64,000 bases of DNA from Crocinitomicaceae bacterium (GTDB taxonomy: Bacteria; Bacteroidota; Bacteroidia; Flavobacteriales_D; Crocinitomicaceae): contig JAKVAQ010000003.1 of the NCBI GenBank assembly GCA_022447665.1, positions 39,159 through 103,158 of the forward strand, read 5' to 3'. Positions 55,116 to 64,000 of this stretch are shown here, one piece after another. Within the stretch, counting starts at the first letter, position 1, and each line of letters begins with the position of its first letter. The notes below the pieces were generated by a model. It ran no database searches, had not been told where the DNA came from, and worked only from the letters and a program-made list of their open reading frames with translations. Made by a program: the position numbers and the translations under genes.

Positions 55116-55912
55116 TTCAAAGTATTAAAAAGGGAATAGGAAATTTTGGGGTTAGGATAATTAAATTTATCGCGCGTAAGGCAAAAATTGATCTGATTCG
55201 AATTGCTTATTGGGAAAATGGCTTGTTGAAATCTCATTCTTTGCAGGCTTCAGGAGAAGAATATTTCATCAAAGATTTTCTTTCAAATAAAATTCTAAAG
55301 AAGGCTCCAGTATTATTTGATGTTGGTGCCAATAAGGGAGAATATTCCACACTATTGAGAAAATCCTTTGGCAATGCTAATCTTCATTCCTTTGAACCAA
55401 ATTCAAATACTTTTCATCAACTTGAAGATAACATATCAGGGATCGCCAAATGTTATAATTTTGGATTTGGTGAGATTGAAAAAAAAGAAAAACTTTACTA
55501 CTCAAGTTCGGATAAAACGAGTGTTCAAGCAACATCCGATAAATCCATTCTAACTTCAATATCTAAACCAGATGAAATTTCTGAAGAGGAAATTCATGTT
55601 ACAACAATTGATAAGTTCTGCTCAGAAAAGAAAATCGATTTCATTGACTTTCTAAAAATTGATACGGAAGGATTTGAATTAGAAGTTTTATTGGGAGCCA
55701 GAGAATTTCTAGCCTCAAATAAAATTGGAATAATTCAGTTCGAATTCAATGAAGTAAATATTGTAAAGAGGAGGTTTTTGAAGGATTTTTATGAAGTTCT
55801 TCAAAATTTTGAGCTCTACAGACTTGACACTAATCGATTAATTAAGCTTAAGGAGTGGCAGCCGATTCATGAAATATTCATGTTTCAAAATATCGTGGCA
55901 ATCAAAAAATGA
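55112..55912 (+). CDS. FkbM family SAM-dependent methyltransferase
   Basis: A 266-residue soluble enzyme. The S-adenosylmethionine motif LFDVGANKGEYS is at residues 68-79, followed by the acidic HSFEPN at the end of the second strand, and the FkbM-specific FLKIDTEGFELEVLLGA near residue 190. FkbM enzymes O-methylate sugars in polysaccharide clusters. Start is GTG at 55112; both ends overlap neighbours by four bases. Confidence 0.9.
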   Translation: MIQSIKKGIGNFGVRIIKFIARKAKIDLIRIAYWENGLLKSHSLQASGEEYFIKDFLSNKILKKAPVLFDVGANKGEYSTLLRKSFGNANLHSFEPNSNTFHQLEDNISGIAKCYNFGFGEIEKKEKLYYSSSDKTSVQATSDKSILTSISKPDEISEEEIHVTTIDKFCSEKKIDFIDFLKIDTEGFELEVLLGAREFLASNKIGIIQFEFNEVNIVKRRFLKDFYEVLQNFELYRLDTNRLIKLKEWQPIHEIFMFQNIVAIKK

Positions 55913-56889
55913 ATCCACTCATCTCAATAATAAGCCCTGTTTATAACTGTGAGAATTTCCTTGACACCACAATCAATTCTGTTATAAATCAAACCTACAA
56001 AAATTGGGAACTAATTCTTGTGAACGACGGTTCTACAGATAGTTCGGCCAAAATCATCCAATCATATTTAGAAAAAGATACTAGAATAATTCTTATTTCT
56101 AAGGAAAATGGAGGACAGGCGTCTGCCAGGAATTTTGGCTTAAAAAAAGCTAAAGGTGAATGGATAACTTTTATTGACGCTGACGATATTTATTTACCCA
56201 ATAAGCTTAAGTTACAATTAAAAGACCAACGAAAATTTAATCCAGATTTTCTTTACGGGCTTGGTTTTTATTTAACTGAAAAATCAAAGCTATGTGCACT
56301 AGAACCGTACGAATGGATAACAGGTCAGAAAAGCGGAAAAGAGTTTTTTAAGATCTTATTCTCATCTTGTTTGGTTAATATTAATACTGTTTTGTTATCT
56401 CGTGATTTAATAAATCGGGTAGGGTATTTTGATGAAGACGAAGTTCTTAGAGGCACGGAGGATTGGGATTACTGGCTCCGACTTTCCCGACAATGTAATA
56501 GTGTTTATGGTTCAGATAATCGGGAGGTTTATTATAGAATTCATGACACCAACATTCATTCCCAAGCTGCTCGGATGAAATATGGGCGTCTCAAGATTCT
56601 AAAAAAATATCGTAGTGATTCAGAAACTCCCAGACTTATTTTGATAAGAGAATTCCGTTATACGATCAGAGAATTAATGAATCATCTTTACGATGAAAAT
56701 AGAGAAGGTGAAATAAAAAAGACTTTAGCGGAGCTAAGGGCGATTGACAAATTTGGGCTTGGCACAATGGCCCAGGCATTGGTAATGGCTATCTTCCCAA
56801 TAAAACAATTCAATTTTATTAGTCAAAAAGTAATATACAGAATAGCCTATAGATTTGAAAAAATGTGGTATTTTTTATTTTTACGATGA
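55909..56889 (+). CDS. Glycosyltransferase family 2
   Basis: A 326-residue GT-A enzyme. It opens with ISIISPVYNCENFLD, has the nucleotide-sugar Asp40 in VNDGSTD, the DxD motif Asp90-Ala-Asp92-Asp93, and the acceptor-side GTEDWDYWLRL. A weakly hydrophobic C-terminal helix could associate with the membrane. It adds one sugar to the repeat unit; donor unknown. Confidence 0.9.
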   Translation: MNPLISIISPVYNCENFLDTTINSVINQTYKNWELILVNDGSTDSSAKIIQSYLEKDTRIILISKENGGQASARNFGLKKAKGEWITFIDADDIYLPNKLKLQLKDQRKFNPDFLYGLGFYLTEKSKLCALEPYEWITGQKSGKEFFKILFSSCLVNINTVLLSRDLINRVGYFDEDEVLRGTEDWDYWLRLSRQCNSVYGSDNREVYYRIHDTNIHSQAARMKYGRLKILKKYRSDSETPRLILIREFRYTIRELMNHLYDENREGEIKKTLAELRAIDKFGLGTMAQALVMAIFPIKQFNFISQKVIYRIAYRFEKMWYFLFLR

Positions 56890-58004
56890 AAAGTCCAAGA
56901 ATCCTGCACATTACTCCCTGGTTCCCGAATAAACTCAATAAGATTGAAGGAATTTTTATTGCGAGACATATTGCGGCTCTTCAAGATCATTGCTTAAACC
57001 AAGTTTTACATCTAAGTTTCGGCAAAAAAGCTCTATATCAATCAAATTGGGATGGGGTTGATGTGGTACACGCTACGCTCAAACCTGTGATAGATAAATG
57101 GAGAATCAAGGAAGAAATAACATTTCGATTTTTAAAAAAGTACCTGAAAGAGCAAGGACAAAAATTCAACATTATTAATTTCTACATCGCCTACCCCAAT
57201 GCTATTAAAATTGCTTACTTCCAAAAAAAATACCCCAACCTAAAATTTACAATTTCAGAGCAATGGTCTGCATATCATGAAAGCTTTGGATTATCTGAAA
57301 ATAGTAAAGGTCGTGGTCGAATTGCCAATATCTTTCACCAAGTTAATTCAGTAATTTCAGTTTCAACATCTTTAGGTGAGGATATACGATCATTTTCTAA
57401 AAACGAAAACCTTCAATACCTTGTAGTTCCTAACATTGTTGACGGAACTGACTTCTATTGGCAAGAAAAACCAAAAACGACTTTTAAATTTGTTTCTATT
57501 AATAGCTGGAGTAAAATGAAAAATCCTTTTGTTCTTATCGATGCCATAGCAGATTTGCAAAAAGAAGGGAGAGATGTACACCTCACAATTGCGGGTTCTG
57601 GACCCATTGATAAGAAAATAAAAGAACACATTAAAAGAATAGAAACTCCTTTAGAAATAACCATTCTAGGACGACTAGATAGAAATGAAGTAACAAAACT
57701 TCTCAGCGAGAGTCATGCTTATTGTCAATCTTCTGTATACGAAACATTTTCTGTTATTTGTATTGAGGCATTGGCAAGTGGTATTCCTGTGATGGCCACT
57801 AACGTTGGTGGTATGAGAGATTTTATTCATGAGAAAAACGGGATACTTATAGATAACCTAGAATCAGACGAATGGAAAAAGGCTATGATACATTTAATGG
57901 ATAACTACTCTGTTTATGACAAGGAATTAATAATTAATGAAGTTCTAGAAAACTACAATTCAAGGACAATAGGTAAATTATTTTATTCTGCTTTAACCAA
58001 TTAA
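56886..58004 (+). CDS. Glycosyltransferase family 4
   Basis: A 372-residue GT-B enzyme. The ATG at 56886 overlaps the previous stop (ATGA) and starts directly at KSPRILHITPWFPN, so it is preferred to an ATG at 56865. The C-terminal donor domain has SVYETFSVICIEALASGIPV, with the two Glu residues of the E-x7-E pattern. NSWSKMKNPFVLIDAI marks the start of the GT4 domain near residue 200. Confidence 0.88.
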   Translation: MKSPRILHITPWFPNKLNKIEGIFIARHIAALQDHCLNQVLHLSFGKKALYQSNWDGVDVVHATLKPVIDKWRIKEEITFRFLKKYLKEQGQKFNIINFYIAYPNAIKIAYFQKKYPNLKFTISEQWSAYHESFGLSENSKGRGRIANIFHQVNSVISVSTSLGEDIRSFSKNENLQYLVVPNIVDGTDFYWQEKPKTTFKFVSINSWSKMKNPFVLIDAIADLQKEGRDVHLTIAGSGPIDKKIKEHIKRIETPLEITILGRLDRNEVTKLLSESHAYCQSSVYETFSVICIEALASGIPVMATNVGGMRDFIHEKNGILIDNLESDEWKKAMIHLMDNYSVYDKELIINEVLENYNSRTIGKLFYSALTN

Positions 58005-58011
58005 TAGAGAG

Positions 58012-59079
58012 GTGATTAATGTAACTTCAAATACTTTAGTAATTGCGGATTTAAAAATTGCCGCTCACAGGATTTGGAACAATGAATTTGTGAAATATGG
58101 ATCAAAATTACTGCACGCCAACGCAAGTTCTTATTCGTTTCTTGGAGGCATAGAATCTCTTGGCCAACTACCTTTACTTTCTGTCACTCAAACATGGAAA
58201 AATAGAGGATCTAAACGTTGGTTCTCCGAATTATTGAAGTCAAATACAATCGATACTGTTATAATTTTAGGAGCGGTTGAGCAGTTGCTGTGGTTACCGT
58301 ATGTTCATGAATTATACTGTCAAAGTATTGTCGTGACTTTTGGAGATGAGGTCATCATTGAAATGCAATCATTAGTAAGTAGAAAAGATATTACAGGAGT
58401 TGTCAAGTTGAGAAAGCTGCGTAAAGGTTTGCAAAAAACAAGTTTAATAGTAAGTTCATCTGAAGTCGAACGGGAAATAATACAGCGCTATTTTTTGGGA
58501 GACGTTGGCGTAAATGTAGTTCATACATATCCTTTCTTGGATAAATTTGAACATAATGATCGAAAAAAGCAGATTCTTTTCGCAAAGAATATGGTTCCAA
58601 ATAATAACCATCATTTTGTATTGGATACAATAGCAAATATAGATCAACGGATTATTGAAGAGTACTCTTTTATCTTCGTCGACCGAAATGGTTGGAATAA
58701 AGAATATATTTCTTTCATCCAAGAAAAAATAGATGAGCTAGAGGATCATAAAATAGAATTCAAAACTTTCTCTTCCGATAGCGTAGAATATCTGGAGTTG
58801 GTTCGTGAATCTGAAGTTTCGGTTTTTACCGGACTAGGCGATGGAACTCCATTTGAGGCTATTTTAAGTCTTTGTGCCAATACTCCAATCATTTTCCCTG
58901 ATACTGGTTTCGACGAGATTTTTGAAAAATCAATATTTTATAAACCATATCATGAAGATGAGTTTCTGAAAAGCATAGAAACTATTTGTTTAAATCCAGA
59001 TTTGATTGACACTCGGAACGACGAACTCCAAAAGCGCTGGGGAATTGAGGAATTTCTTAATTTGAGTTTGGATGATTAA
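58012..59079 (+). CDS. Putative GT-B glycosyltransferase
   Basis: A 355-residue soluble protein with weak similarity to GT4 enzymes. The C-terminal half has VSVFTGLGDGTPFEAILSL followed by NTPIIFPDTGFDEIFE, matching the donor-binding loop with one of the usual Glu residues. The N-terminal half is not recognisable. It starts with GTG at 58012, seven bases after the previous stop. The call rests partly on the cluster around it. Confidence 0.65.
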   Translation: MINVTSNTLVIADLKIAAHRIWNNEFVKYGSKLLHANASSYSFLGGIESLGQLPLLSVTQTWKNRGSKRWFSELLKSNTIDTVIILGAVEQLLWLPYVHELYCQSIVVTFGDEVIIEMQSLVSRKDITGVVKLRKLRKGLQKTSLIVSSSEVEREIIQRYFLGDVGVNVVHTYPFLDKFEHNDRKKQILFAKNMVPNNNHHFVLDTIANIDQRIIEEYSFIFVDRNGWNKEYISFIQEKIDELEDHKIEFKTFSSDSVEYLELVRESEVSVFTGLGDGTPFEAILSLCANTPIIFPDTGFDEIFEKSIFYKPYHEDEFLKSIETICLNPDLIDTRNDELQKRWGIEEFLNLSLDD

Positions 59080-60199
59080 TGGGAAAAAAATACTGATTAT
59101 TTCTCCAGAGGCATGGGGTAATAATCATGTGTCTAAGCATCATTACGCAAAGTATCTCAGCAAAGAAAATGAAGTCTATTTCTTAAACCCGCCAACCGGA
59201 TTCAAACGCTTTAGCTTTAAGAATTTAGACGTGCAGCTATCTATAGTAGAAGAAAATATAAAGACTATAAGTTATAAGAACCTAATACCAAAACTGAATA
59301 ATTCTCCAAAGTACATTCAGGAAAAAATCTATAAAAAAATGGCCGAAACAATTCAAGATGAAATTCGTGTTGATCATTTTGATATAGTCTGGAGTTTTGA
59401 CCCTTATAGGTACTTTAATCAGCGCGTATGGAAAGCTAAAAAATACATTTATCATACCGTTGATGTTCATTTTAGAAAGTGTTTTGAGGCAGATATCGCC
59501 TACACTTCAGATTTAGTTTTACTTAGTTCTGAGTTGTTGAGAGAAAACTTGCGTCCTTTTAATTCAAATATTATCTATTCAGGTCATGGGGCTGATATTG
59601 ATGCCTTTGAAAAATCGGAAATGATTAATGATTTACCAGGATCGAATGGGATAAAAGCGGGGCTAGTAGGAAACTTTAATAATAATGTTGACTACGACCT
59701 AATTGAAAAAATTGCGCTTCATAATAAAGGCATTGATTTCATTTTTATTGGCCCTTACAAGGATAACAATCTTGGAAATGATACTAAATCGGTTGCGGAG
59801 AAAGTAGATCATTTAAAAATGCTAAAGAATGTCTACTTCATTGGTTCAGTGCCTTCTTCAAAAATCATTAACTATTTGCAATCTTTAGATATAAATATGG
59901 TTTTGTATCGAGAGGATAAACGACATATAATAATCAACCCCCACAAAATGATGGGGTATTTTTATTCCGGGAAAATAACCGTTTCAACATGGTTCAATGA
60001 GTATTCAAATAGCTCCCCTGAACTAATGTTAATGGCGGAAAACAACAACCAGCTACCTCAGCTTATTGAAGAAATTGCTCAAAACATATCCGTTCACAAC
60101 TCCTCCGAAAACATTGAATTTAGAAGAGAATTTGCTCTAAGAAATTCTTACGATAACAAACTTGAATCTATTGCTGAATTCCTCTATAATAAAGCATGA
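59072..60199 (+). CDS. Glycosyltransferase (GT-B type)
   Basis: A 375-residue soluble protein. It starts ILIISPEAWGNNHVSKHHYA and includes VYFLNPP, an interdomain GHGADIDAF, a donor-domain start GLVGNFNNNVDY, and NPHKMMGYFYSGKITVST near the C-terminus. This pattern resembles flavobacterial cell-wall glycosyltransferases that lack the classic E-x7-E. It overlaps the previous gene by eight bases and the next by four. Confidence 0.75.
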   Translation: MINGKKILIISPEAWGNNHVSKHHYAKYLSKENEVYFLNPPTGFKRFSFKNLDVQLSIVEENIKTISYKNLIPKLNNSPKYIQEKIYKKMAETIQDEIRVDHFDIVWSFDPYRYFNQRVWKAKKYIYHTVDVHFRKCFEADIAYTSDLVLLSSELLRENLRPFNSNIIYSGHGADIDAFEKSEMINDLPGSNGIKAGLVGNFNNNVDYDLIEKIALHNKGIDFIFIGPYKDNNLGNDTKSVAEKVDHLKMLKNVYFIGSVPSSKIINYLQSLDINMVLYREDKRHIIINPHKMMGYFYSGKITVSTWFNEYSNSSPELMLMAENNNQLPQLIEEIAQNISVHNSSENIEFRREFALRNSYDNKLESIAEFLYNKA

Positions 60200-61062
60200 A
60201 ATTCTCCATAATAATACCAACATTTAACCGGGAAGAACTGCTCAAAAGGGCTTTGCTGTCTGTTCTAGCTCAAGAGCATTCTAATTGGGAAGTAATTGTT
60301 GTGGATGATGGCGGTTCTGATGAAACCAAAAAAATGGTCTGCAATTTAGGTGATGGTCGTATTAAATATCATTGGAAAGAAAACGGAGAACGCGGTGCAG
60401 CGCGCAATTTTGGAGTAAACCAAGCGGCAGGTGACTATGTATTTTTTCTGGATTCAGACGATATTATTTTTCCAAATCATTTGGTAGTTGCACATAGATT
60501 TTTTCTGGAAAATCCTTCAGAAAAATTTTTCCATTCCCGTTATCAAGAATGGTATCCAGATAAAAAAGTAAACAGTCCAATCCTAGACCCTAAATCAATA
60601 AATGAGGATATTAAACTGCAAAATCAATTTGCCTGTCAATTTTTTCTTAAAAGAGAAGTTGCTCAAGAAATCAAATTTAGCGAAAATAAAGACTTAAAAA
60701 TAGGTGAAGATTGGTTGGTTATATTAAGAGTGGCCGCACGCCATGAACTGCATATTTCTAATGATTACACCTCTGCAATAGTGCATCATGGGGAAAGAAG
60801 TATGGAATTAGCCACTGCTGATGAAATAATCAAGTCGAGAGACTTAATCATTGATGCCTTGAAAATGGATGATTTTATAGACACAAAAACCATAAATAAA
60901 GTAAATACTGAACTGACTTCACTTTCGGCACTAGCGGCTTCTATCAGTGGAGATAAAAAAATTAGCGCAAAGCTGCTAAAATCTGTAATTTTACGAGACG
61001 GAAACTTTCTTTTTAAGAAAAGAACTTTCGCCACATTGAAAAAGTTAATTTTTGGCAATTAA
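60196..61062 (+). CDS. Glycosyltransferase family 2
   Basis: A 288-residue GT-A enzyme starting FSIIIPTFNREELLKRAL, with VVDDGGSDET (donor-binding Asp37-38), the DxD motif Asp86-Ser-Asp88-Asp89, and IGEDWLVILRVA as the catalytic-base region. It is a second, divergent GT2 of the cluster. It overlaps the next gene by 11 bases. Confidence 0.9.
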   Translation: MKFSIIIPTFNREELLKRALLSVLAQEHSNWEVIVVDDGGSDETKKMVCNLGDGRIKYHWKENGERGAARNFGVNQAAGDYVFFLDSDDIIFPNHLVVAHRFFLENPSEKFFHSRYQEWYPDKKVNSPILDPKSINEDIKLQNQFACQFFLKREVAQEIKFSENKDLKIGEDWLVILRVAARHELHISNDYTSAIVHHGERSMELATADEIIKSRDLIIDALKMDDFIDTKTINKVNTELTSLSALAASISGDKKISAKLLKSVILRDGNFLFKKRTFATLKKLIFGN

Positions 61063-62104
61063 AACCCTTCATATTTTATATTCAGGTCTTGGAGGAACAA
61101 CCAACTACGTTGCCAATTGGGTTAAAGCTGCTCAGGGTGAGATGGAAATCCACTGTCTGTTTTATGGAATAGAGAATTTAAAAGATGAAACGAAGACTTT
61201 ATTCGAAGATTTAGGGGTACAAGTTTTCTTTGTAAAAAAGGAATCGAGGATCGACTTAAAAGGTCATCGCAAAATCAAAAGGTTATTAAGCAATGGATAT
61301 GACAATATCCTTCTGCACATTGATTCTTTAATTCTCCCCGTTGCAAAACATAAACCAAATTCATCGAAACTAATCGTCATAGAACATCAAGCCAATCATC
61401 TCAAAGATAAAAGAAGGTGGTTATGGTCTAAATTAGCTCAGAAAAAGGCAGATCATATTGTTAGCTTAACAAAGGAATATCAGGAAGAACTGAAGAAGAA
61501 GCTAAGAAACTTCAAATCTTCCAAAAACTCAGTTATTTTAACAGGTATCGATATAGAAAAATATTCAAAAACGTCGAATGATAAAGGCAATACTTTGTTT
61601 GGAGCCGTGGGCAGGTTAAATTCTCAACGGGATTTTAGAACATTAATTGAAGCCTTTAATGAATTAGGAGAAACATATAAATTAGATATAGCTGGAGAAG
61701 GCGAAGATAGAGCAGAGTTACAATCATTAGCCAAAGGGAATATTAAATTCTTAGGTGAACTGAATGATGCCGATATGGTTAAATTTTTACATAGAATATC
61801 TGCCTTTCTAAAACCTTCTTTCGGAGAAACTAGTAGTCCTGCTATTATGGAAGCACAAGCGGCCGGACTACCCATAATAGCTTGGAAAGTTAATGGGATC
61901 ACCAATGTCTTGAATACTGATAATGCCATTTTAGTTGATCCAAACGATGTTGAAGGTCTGAAAAAGTCGGTTATAAGACTATCAGGAGATAACGTAGAAA
62001 GCAAAAATGAGATAGATAGACTTAGTTTAGCTTCTAAAAACTATGCAACTGAAAATCTCAGCCATATTAAAATGTATAATGCCTTTAAAGCTAATCTGAA
62101 ATGA
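61052..62104 (+). CDS. Glycosyltransferase family 4
   Basis: A 350-residue GT-B enzyme. The likely start is TTG at 61052, inside the end of the previous gene, because LHILYSGLGGTTNYV (the N-terminal Gly-rich acceptor loop) follows at once and no ATG is near. FGAVGRLNSQRDFRTLIEAF opens the donor domain, and FGETSSPAIMEAQAAGLPI carries the E-x7-E pair. Confidence 0.88.
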   Translation: MAIKTLHILYSGLGGTTNYVANWVKAAQGEMEIHCLFYGIENLKDETKTLFEDLGVQVFFVKKESRIDLKGHRKIKRLLSNGYDNILLHIDSLILPVAKHKPNSSKLIVIEHQANHLKDKRRWLWSKLAQKKADHIVSLTKEYQEELKKKLRNFKSSKNSVILTGIDIEKYSKTSNDKGNTLFGAVGRLNSQRDFRTLIEAFNELGETYKLDIAGEGEDRAELQSLAKGNIKFLGELNDADMVKFLHRISAFLKPSFGETSSPAIMEAQAAGLPIIAWKVNGITNVLNTDNAILVDPNDVEGLKKSVIRLSGDNVESKNEIDRLSLASKNYATENLSHIKMYNAFKANLK

Positions 62105-63246
62105 GGATTCTCCACATTCAAAAAGTTAAAGCATTAGTTGGATCTGAAAAGTACTTTTTAGAACTAATCCCTGAGCTCGAAAAAAACGGAATAAAAACGC
62201 ATTTTGTATGTATTATTAATGAACCAGATAGGGACAAAGCTCAATTGTTTTTAGATGCTTACAAAAATTCAGGACATTCAATTTCATTTCAATTCTTTAA
62301 ATCTGACAAATCGATTTTTAAAATCTTAAACTTCATTAAACAGGAACTAAAAAACTTTGCTCCCGATATTGTGCATTCTCATCTTATCCATGCCGATTTT
62401 TGGATGAGTCTGATAAAGCGACGAGGAAATTTTAACGGTCCAATAATTAGCACAAAACATGGATACGATGAAGACTACATATCGCGTTACGGTTTCGATG
62501 CTTCTTACATTAAGCCTAATCTGTACTATCGCTTAGCGAAGTTCTCGGAAAAATATATACGTTCATCTTATGCCGTTTCGCATGGACTAAGAAAGCTTTT
62601 CGTTGATGCTAAAATATCAGATCCTGAGCGCATTAGCGTAATACATCATGGGTTCGATTTACCAAATTTGGATGAAAAAAAATATCAACCAATAAGGAAG
62701 TCATCAAATCAAATTTTAGTTGTGGGTAGAATAATACCTTTCAAAGGCCACAAACATTTGATCCGCGCCATGCCGGTAATTTTAGAGAGCATTCCCGATG
62801 CACACTTAACTATATTAGGTCATGGAGATGAAGACCTTATCCACTACTTAACGACTTTTTGTCAAGAAAAAAAAATTTCCGAGCATGTATCATTTGAAGG
62901 CTATAAGACAAATGTTTATGATTATTTTCTAGGTAGTGATGTCATGGTTGTGCCCTCCATTGCAGAGGGCTTTGGATTAATTTTCTTGGAGGCATTAAAT
63001 GCTAAACTGCCAATTGTTGGATTCGATGTACCAGCCACGAACGAAATTATTGAACATAATGTGAACGGTTTATTAACTGAGCCCTATGATGAAAACGAAC
63101 TCGCGAAGAATATAGTTCAGCTTTTATCCCAGAAGGAAATGGCCGTTGAAATGGGAATTAAAGGACATCAATTTTTAAAAGAAAAATTCTCGTTAAAACG
63201 CATGACATCCGAAACTATTGAGTGCTATCTGAAAGTTCTTTCTTAG
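62101..63246 (+). CDS. Glycosyltransferase family 4
   Basis: A 381-residue GT-B enzyme. It begins RILHIQKVKALVGSEKYF; HSHLIHADFWMS is a conserved acceptor-side segment; ILVVGRIIPFKGHKHLIRAM opens the donor domain; and IAEGFGLIFLEALNAKLPIV has both Glu residues of E-x7-E. It is the last plus-strand gene of the cluster and overlaps the convergent gene by 32 bases. Confidence 0.92.
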   Translation: MRILHIQKVKALVGSEKYFLELIPELEKNGIKTHFVCIINEPDRDKAQLFLDAYKNSGHSISFQFFKSDKSIFKILNFIKQELKNFAPDIVHSHLIHADFWMSLIKRRGNFNGPIISTKHGYDEDYISRYGFDASYIKPNLYYRLAKFSEKYIRSSYAVSHGLRKLFVDAKISDPERISVIHHGFDLPNLDEKKYQPIRKSSNQILVVGRIIPFKGHKHLIRAMPVILESIPDAHLTILGHGDEDLIHYLTTFCQEKKISEHVSFEGYKTNVYDYFLGSDVMVVPSIAEGFGLIFLEALNAKLPIVGFDVPATNEIIEHNVNGLLTEPYDENELAKNIVQLLSQKEMAVEMGIKGHQFLKEKFSLKRMTSETIECYLKVLS

Positions 63247-64000
63247 TAGATATAATAATATAGGCTAATACCAAAATAAAAAGAGAAAGTACAGGAATTT
63301 TATATCTAGCTAATGCACCAAAATTATAAGAAGTAAATCCAACTGCAAAACCAAATATTAAAGCATAAATAAAGAGTCCCAAAACGAAAGGACTTTTCCT
63401 CATATGTTTGAAAAATTTATGCCCTGTTCTGAATAAAGCGATCAAAAATAGAACAAGAACAAACAAACTTTCAACTGCCGTAAGAGCAACAACTACATTT
63501 GATGATTCCCAAATGTAAGGTCTAAAAAAGGTAACGTTTAAAGCTTCCGGAATCTTTGATAGAATTCCAGTGGTTGTGAATTCAATTTGACCTAAATTAT
63601 AAGAAGACCCACCAACATCCGTATGCCAGGAGTGAAAACCTCTTACCTGATATTCAAGATTTTGAGAACTATATTTGAGTGAAGAATCACTTAATGTTTG
63701 AACGGTGTAAACACTGACTCCAATTAAAGCTACTAGTATTGTTGGACCAAGAATAAATTTGAGAATTCGATTGTTGATTCTATCCTTGAAATTTAAGTAT
63801 AAAGCGTAGGTTATTCCTGGTATAAATGCCAACAAAACATAAGCTTTTAAACCAATAATAATATAACCAGCAATCCCAATAACTAGGAAATCTATGATCC
63901 TAAATTTCCCTTTAAATATGCCAAAGTAGAGATGGTGAATAATTAAGTTAATTGCAACTAAAGTAAATGTATCTTTCATAATTCCACCACCCCAAAAAGT
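63215..64000 (-). CDS. Polymerase-like membrane protein (Wzy-type), 5' end outside window
   Basis: The minus-strand frame is open to the window edge. Seven codons before the ATG at 63979 read TFWGGGI, giving FWGGGIMKDTFTL, which is a conserved phrase in the middle of O-antigen polymerase-like proteins, so the ATG is internal and the gene continues beyond 64000. At least six membrane helices are visible, with a large periplasmic loop (NLEYQVRGFHSWHTDVGGSSYNLGQ in two parts). It would polymerise the units exported by the flippase. It is convergent to the last glycosyltransferase. Confidence 0.7.
   Translation of the reverse strand, partial: TFWGGGIMKDTFTLVAINLIIHHLYFGIFKGKFRIIDFLVIGIAGYIIIGLKAYVLLAFIPGITYALYLNFKDRINNRILKFILGPTILVALIGVSVYTVQTLSDSSLKYSSQNLEYQVRGFHSWHTDVGGSSYNLGQIEFTTTGILSKIPEALNVTFFRPYIWESSNVVVALTAVESLFVLVLFLIALFRTGHKFFKHMRKSPFVLGLFIYALIFGFAVGFTSYNFGALARYKIPVLSLFILVLAYIIISTKKELSDSTQ

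Overview
The window is chromosomal DNA of a member of the Bacteroidota, most likely a marine-type flavobacterial lineage (order Flavobacteriales; the exact family cannot be fixed by reading). The evidence is a complete porP-gldK-gldL-gldM-gldN locus for type IX secretion (T9SS) and gliding, a T9SS-sorted M43 metalloprotease, the Bacteroidota order bamD-rpoZ-coaBC-DUF4835-recN, a moxR-DUF58-bat operon, AT-rich composition, and promoters of the Bacteroidota type (TTG, about 19-22 bases, TAnnTTTG).

Layout. 1-4700: the 5' part of a secreted protein, an L,D-transpeptidase, a CPBP protease, MenE, a periplasmic thioredoxin and an alpha-oxoamine synthase. 4866-11555: a long plus-strand run of bamD, rpoZ, coaBC, DUF4835, recN, a Thr-rich DUF4476 protein and DUF423. 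11542-13371: an RNA methyltransferase, an HD protein and an unknown. 13441-17535: the large T9SS-exported metalloprotease, closed by a bidirectional terminator. 17647-25847: the minus-strand moxR/bat operon. 25980-27925: an oxidoreductase and murQ. 28095-34365: a 1733-residue periplasmic repeat protein followed by ApbE. 34344-37952: DinB, an acyltransferase and an ABC-F ATPase. 38038-48200: the T9SS region. 48351-52522: an arginase-fold protein, topA and rdgB. 52568-64000: a decayed acyltransferase, then a polysaccharide cluster (flippase, FkbM methyltransferase, seven glycosyltransferases and, on the opposite strand and running off the window, a polymerase-like membrane protein).

The T9SS region is the most interesting part. 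After the canonical porP-gldKLMN operon there is a terminator and then a second minus-strand unit: a GldN paralogue, two small secreted proteins that look like free-standing copies of the GldM C-terminal domain, and a second full-length GldM. No second GldL or GldK is present, so any alternative assembly would have to share the canonical motor. GldM2 keeps the first 33 residues of GldM unchanged, including Arg9, although the DNA has diverged at synonymous sites.

The second notable object is the 1733-residue protein. It carries about 17 TPR-like units of about 60 residues, followed by seven unit starts spaced exactly 54 residues apart, each beginning with Arg and carrying Val at position 8. 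I do not recognise this repeat family.

No intergenic stretch exceeds 300 bases. I saw no tRNA, rRNA, CRISPR array, insertion sequence or phage gene.
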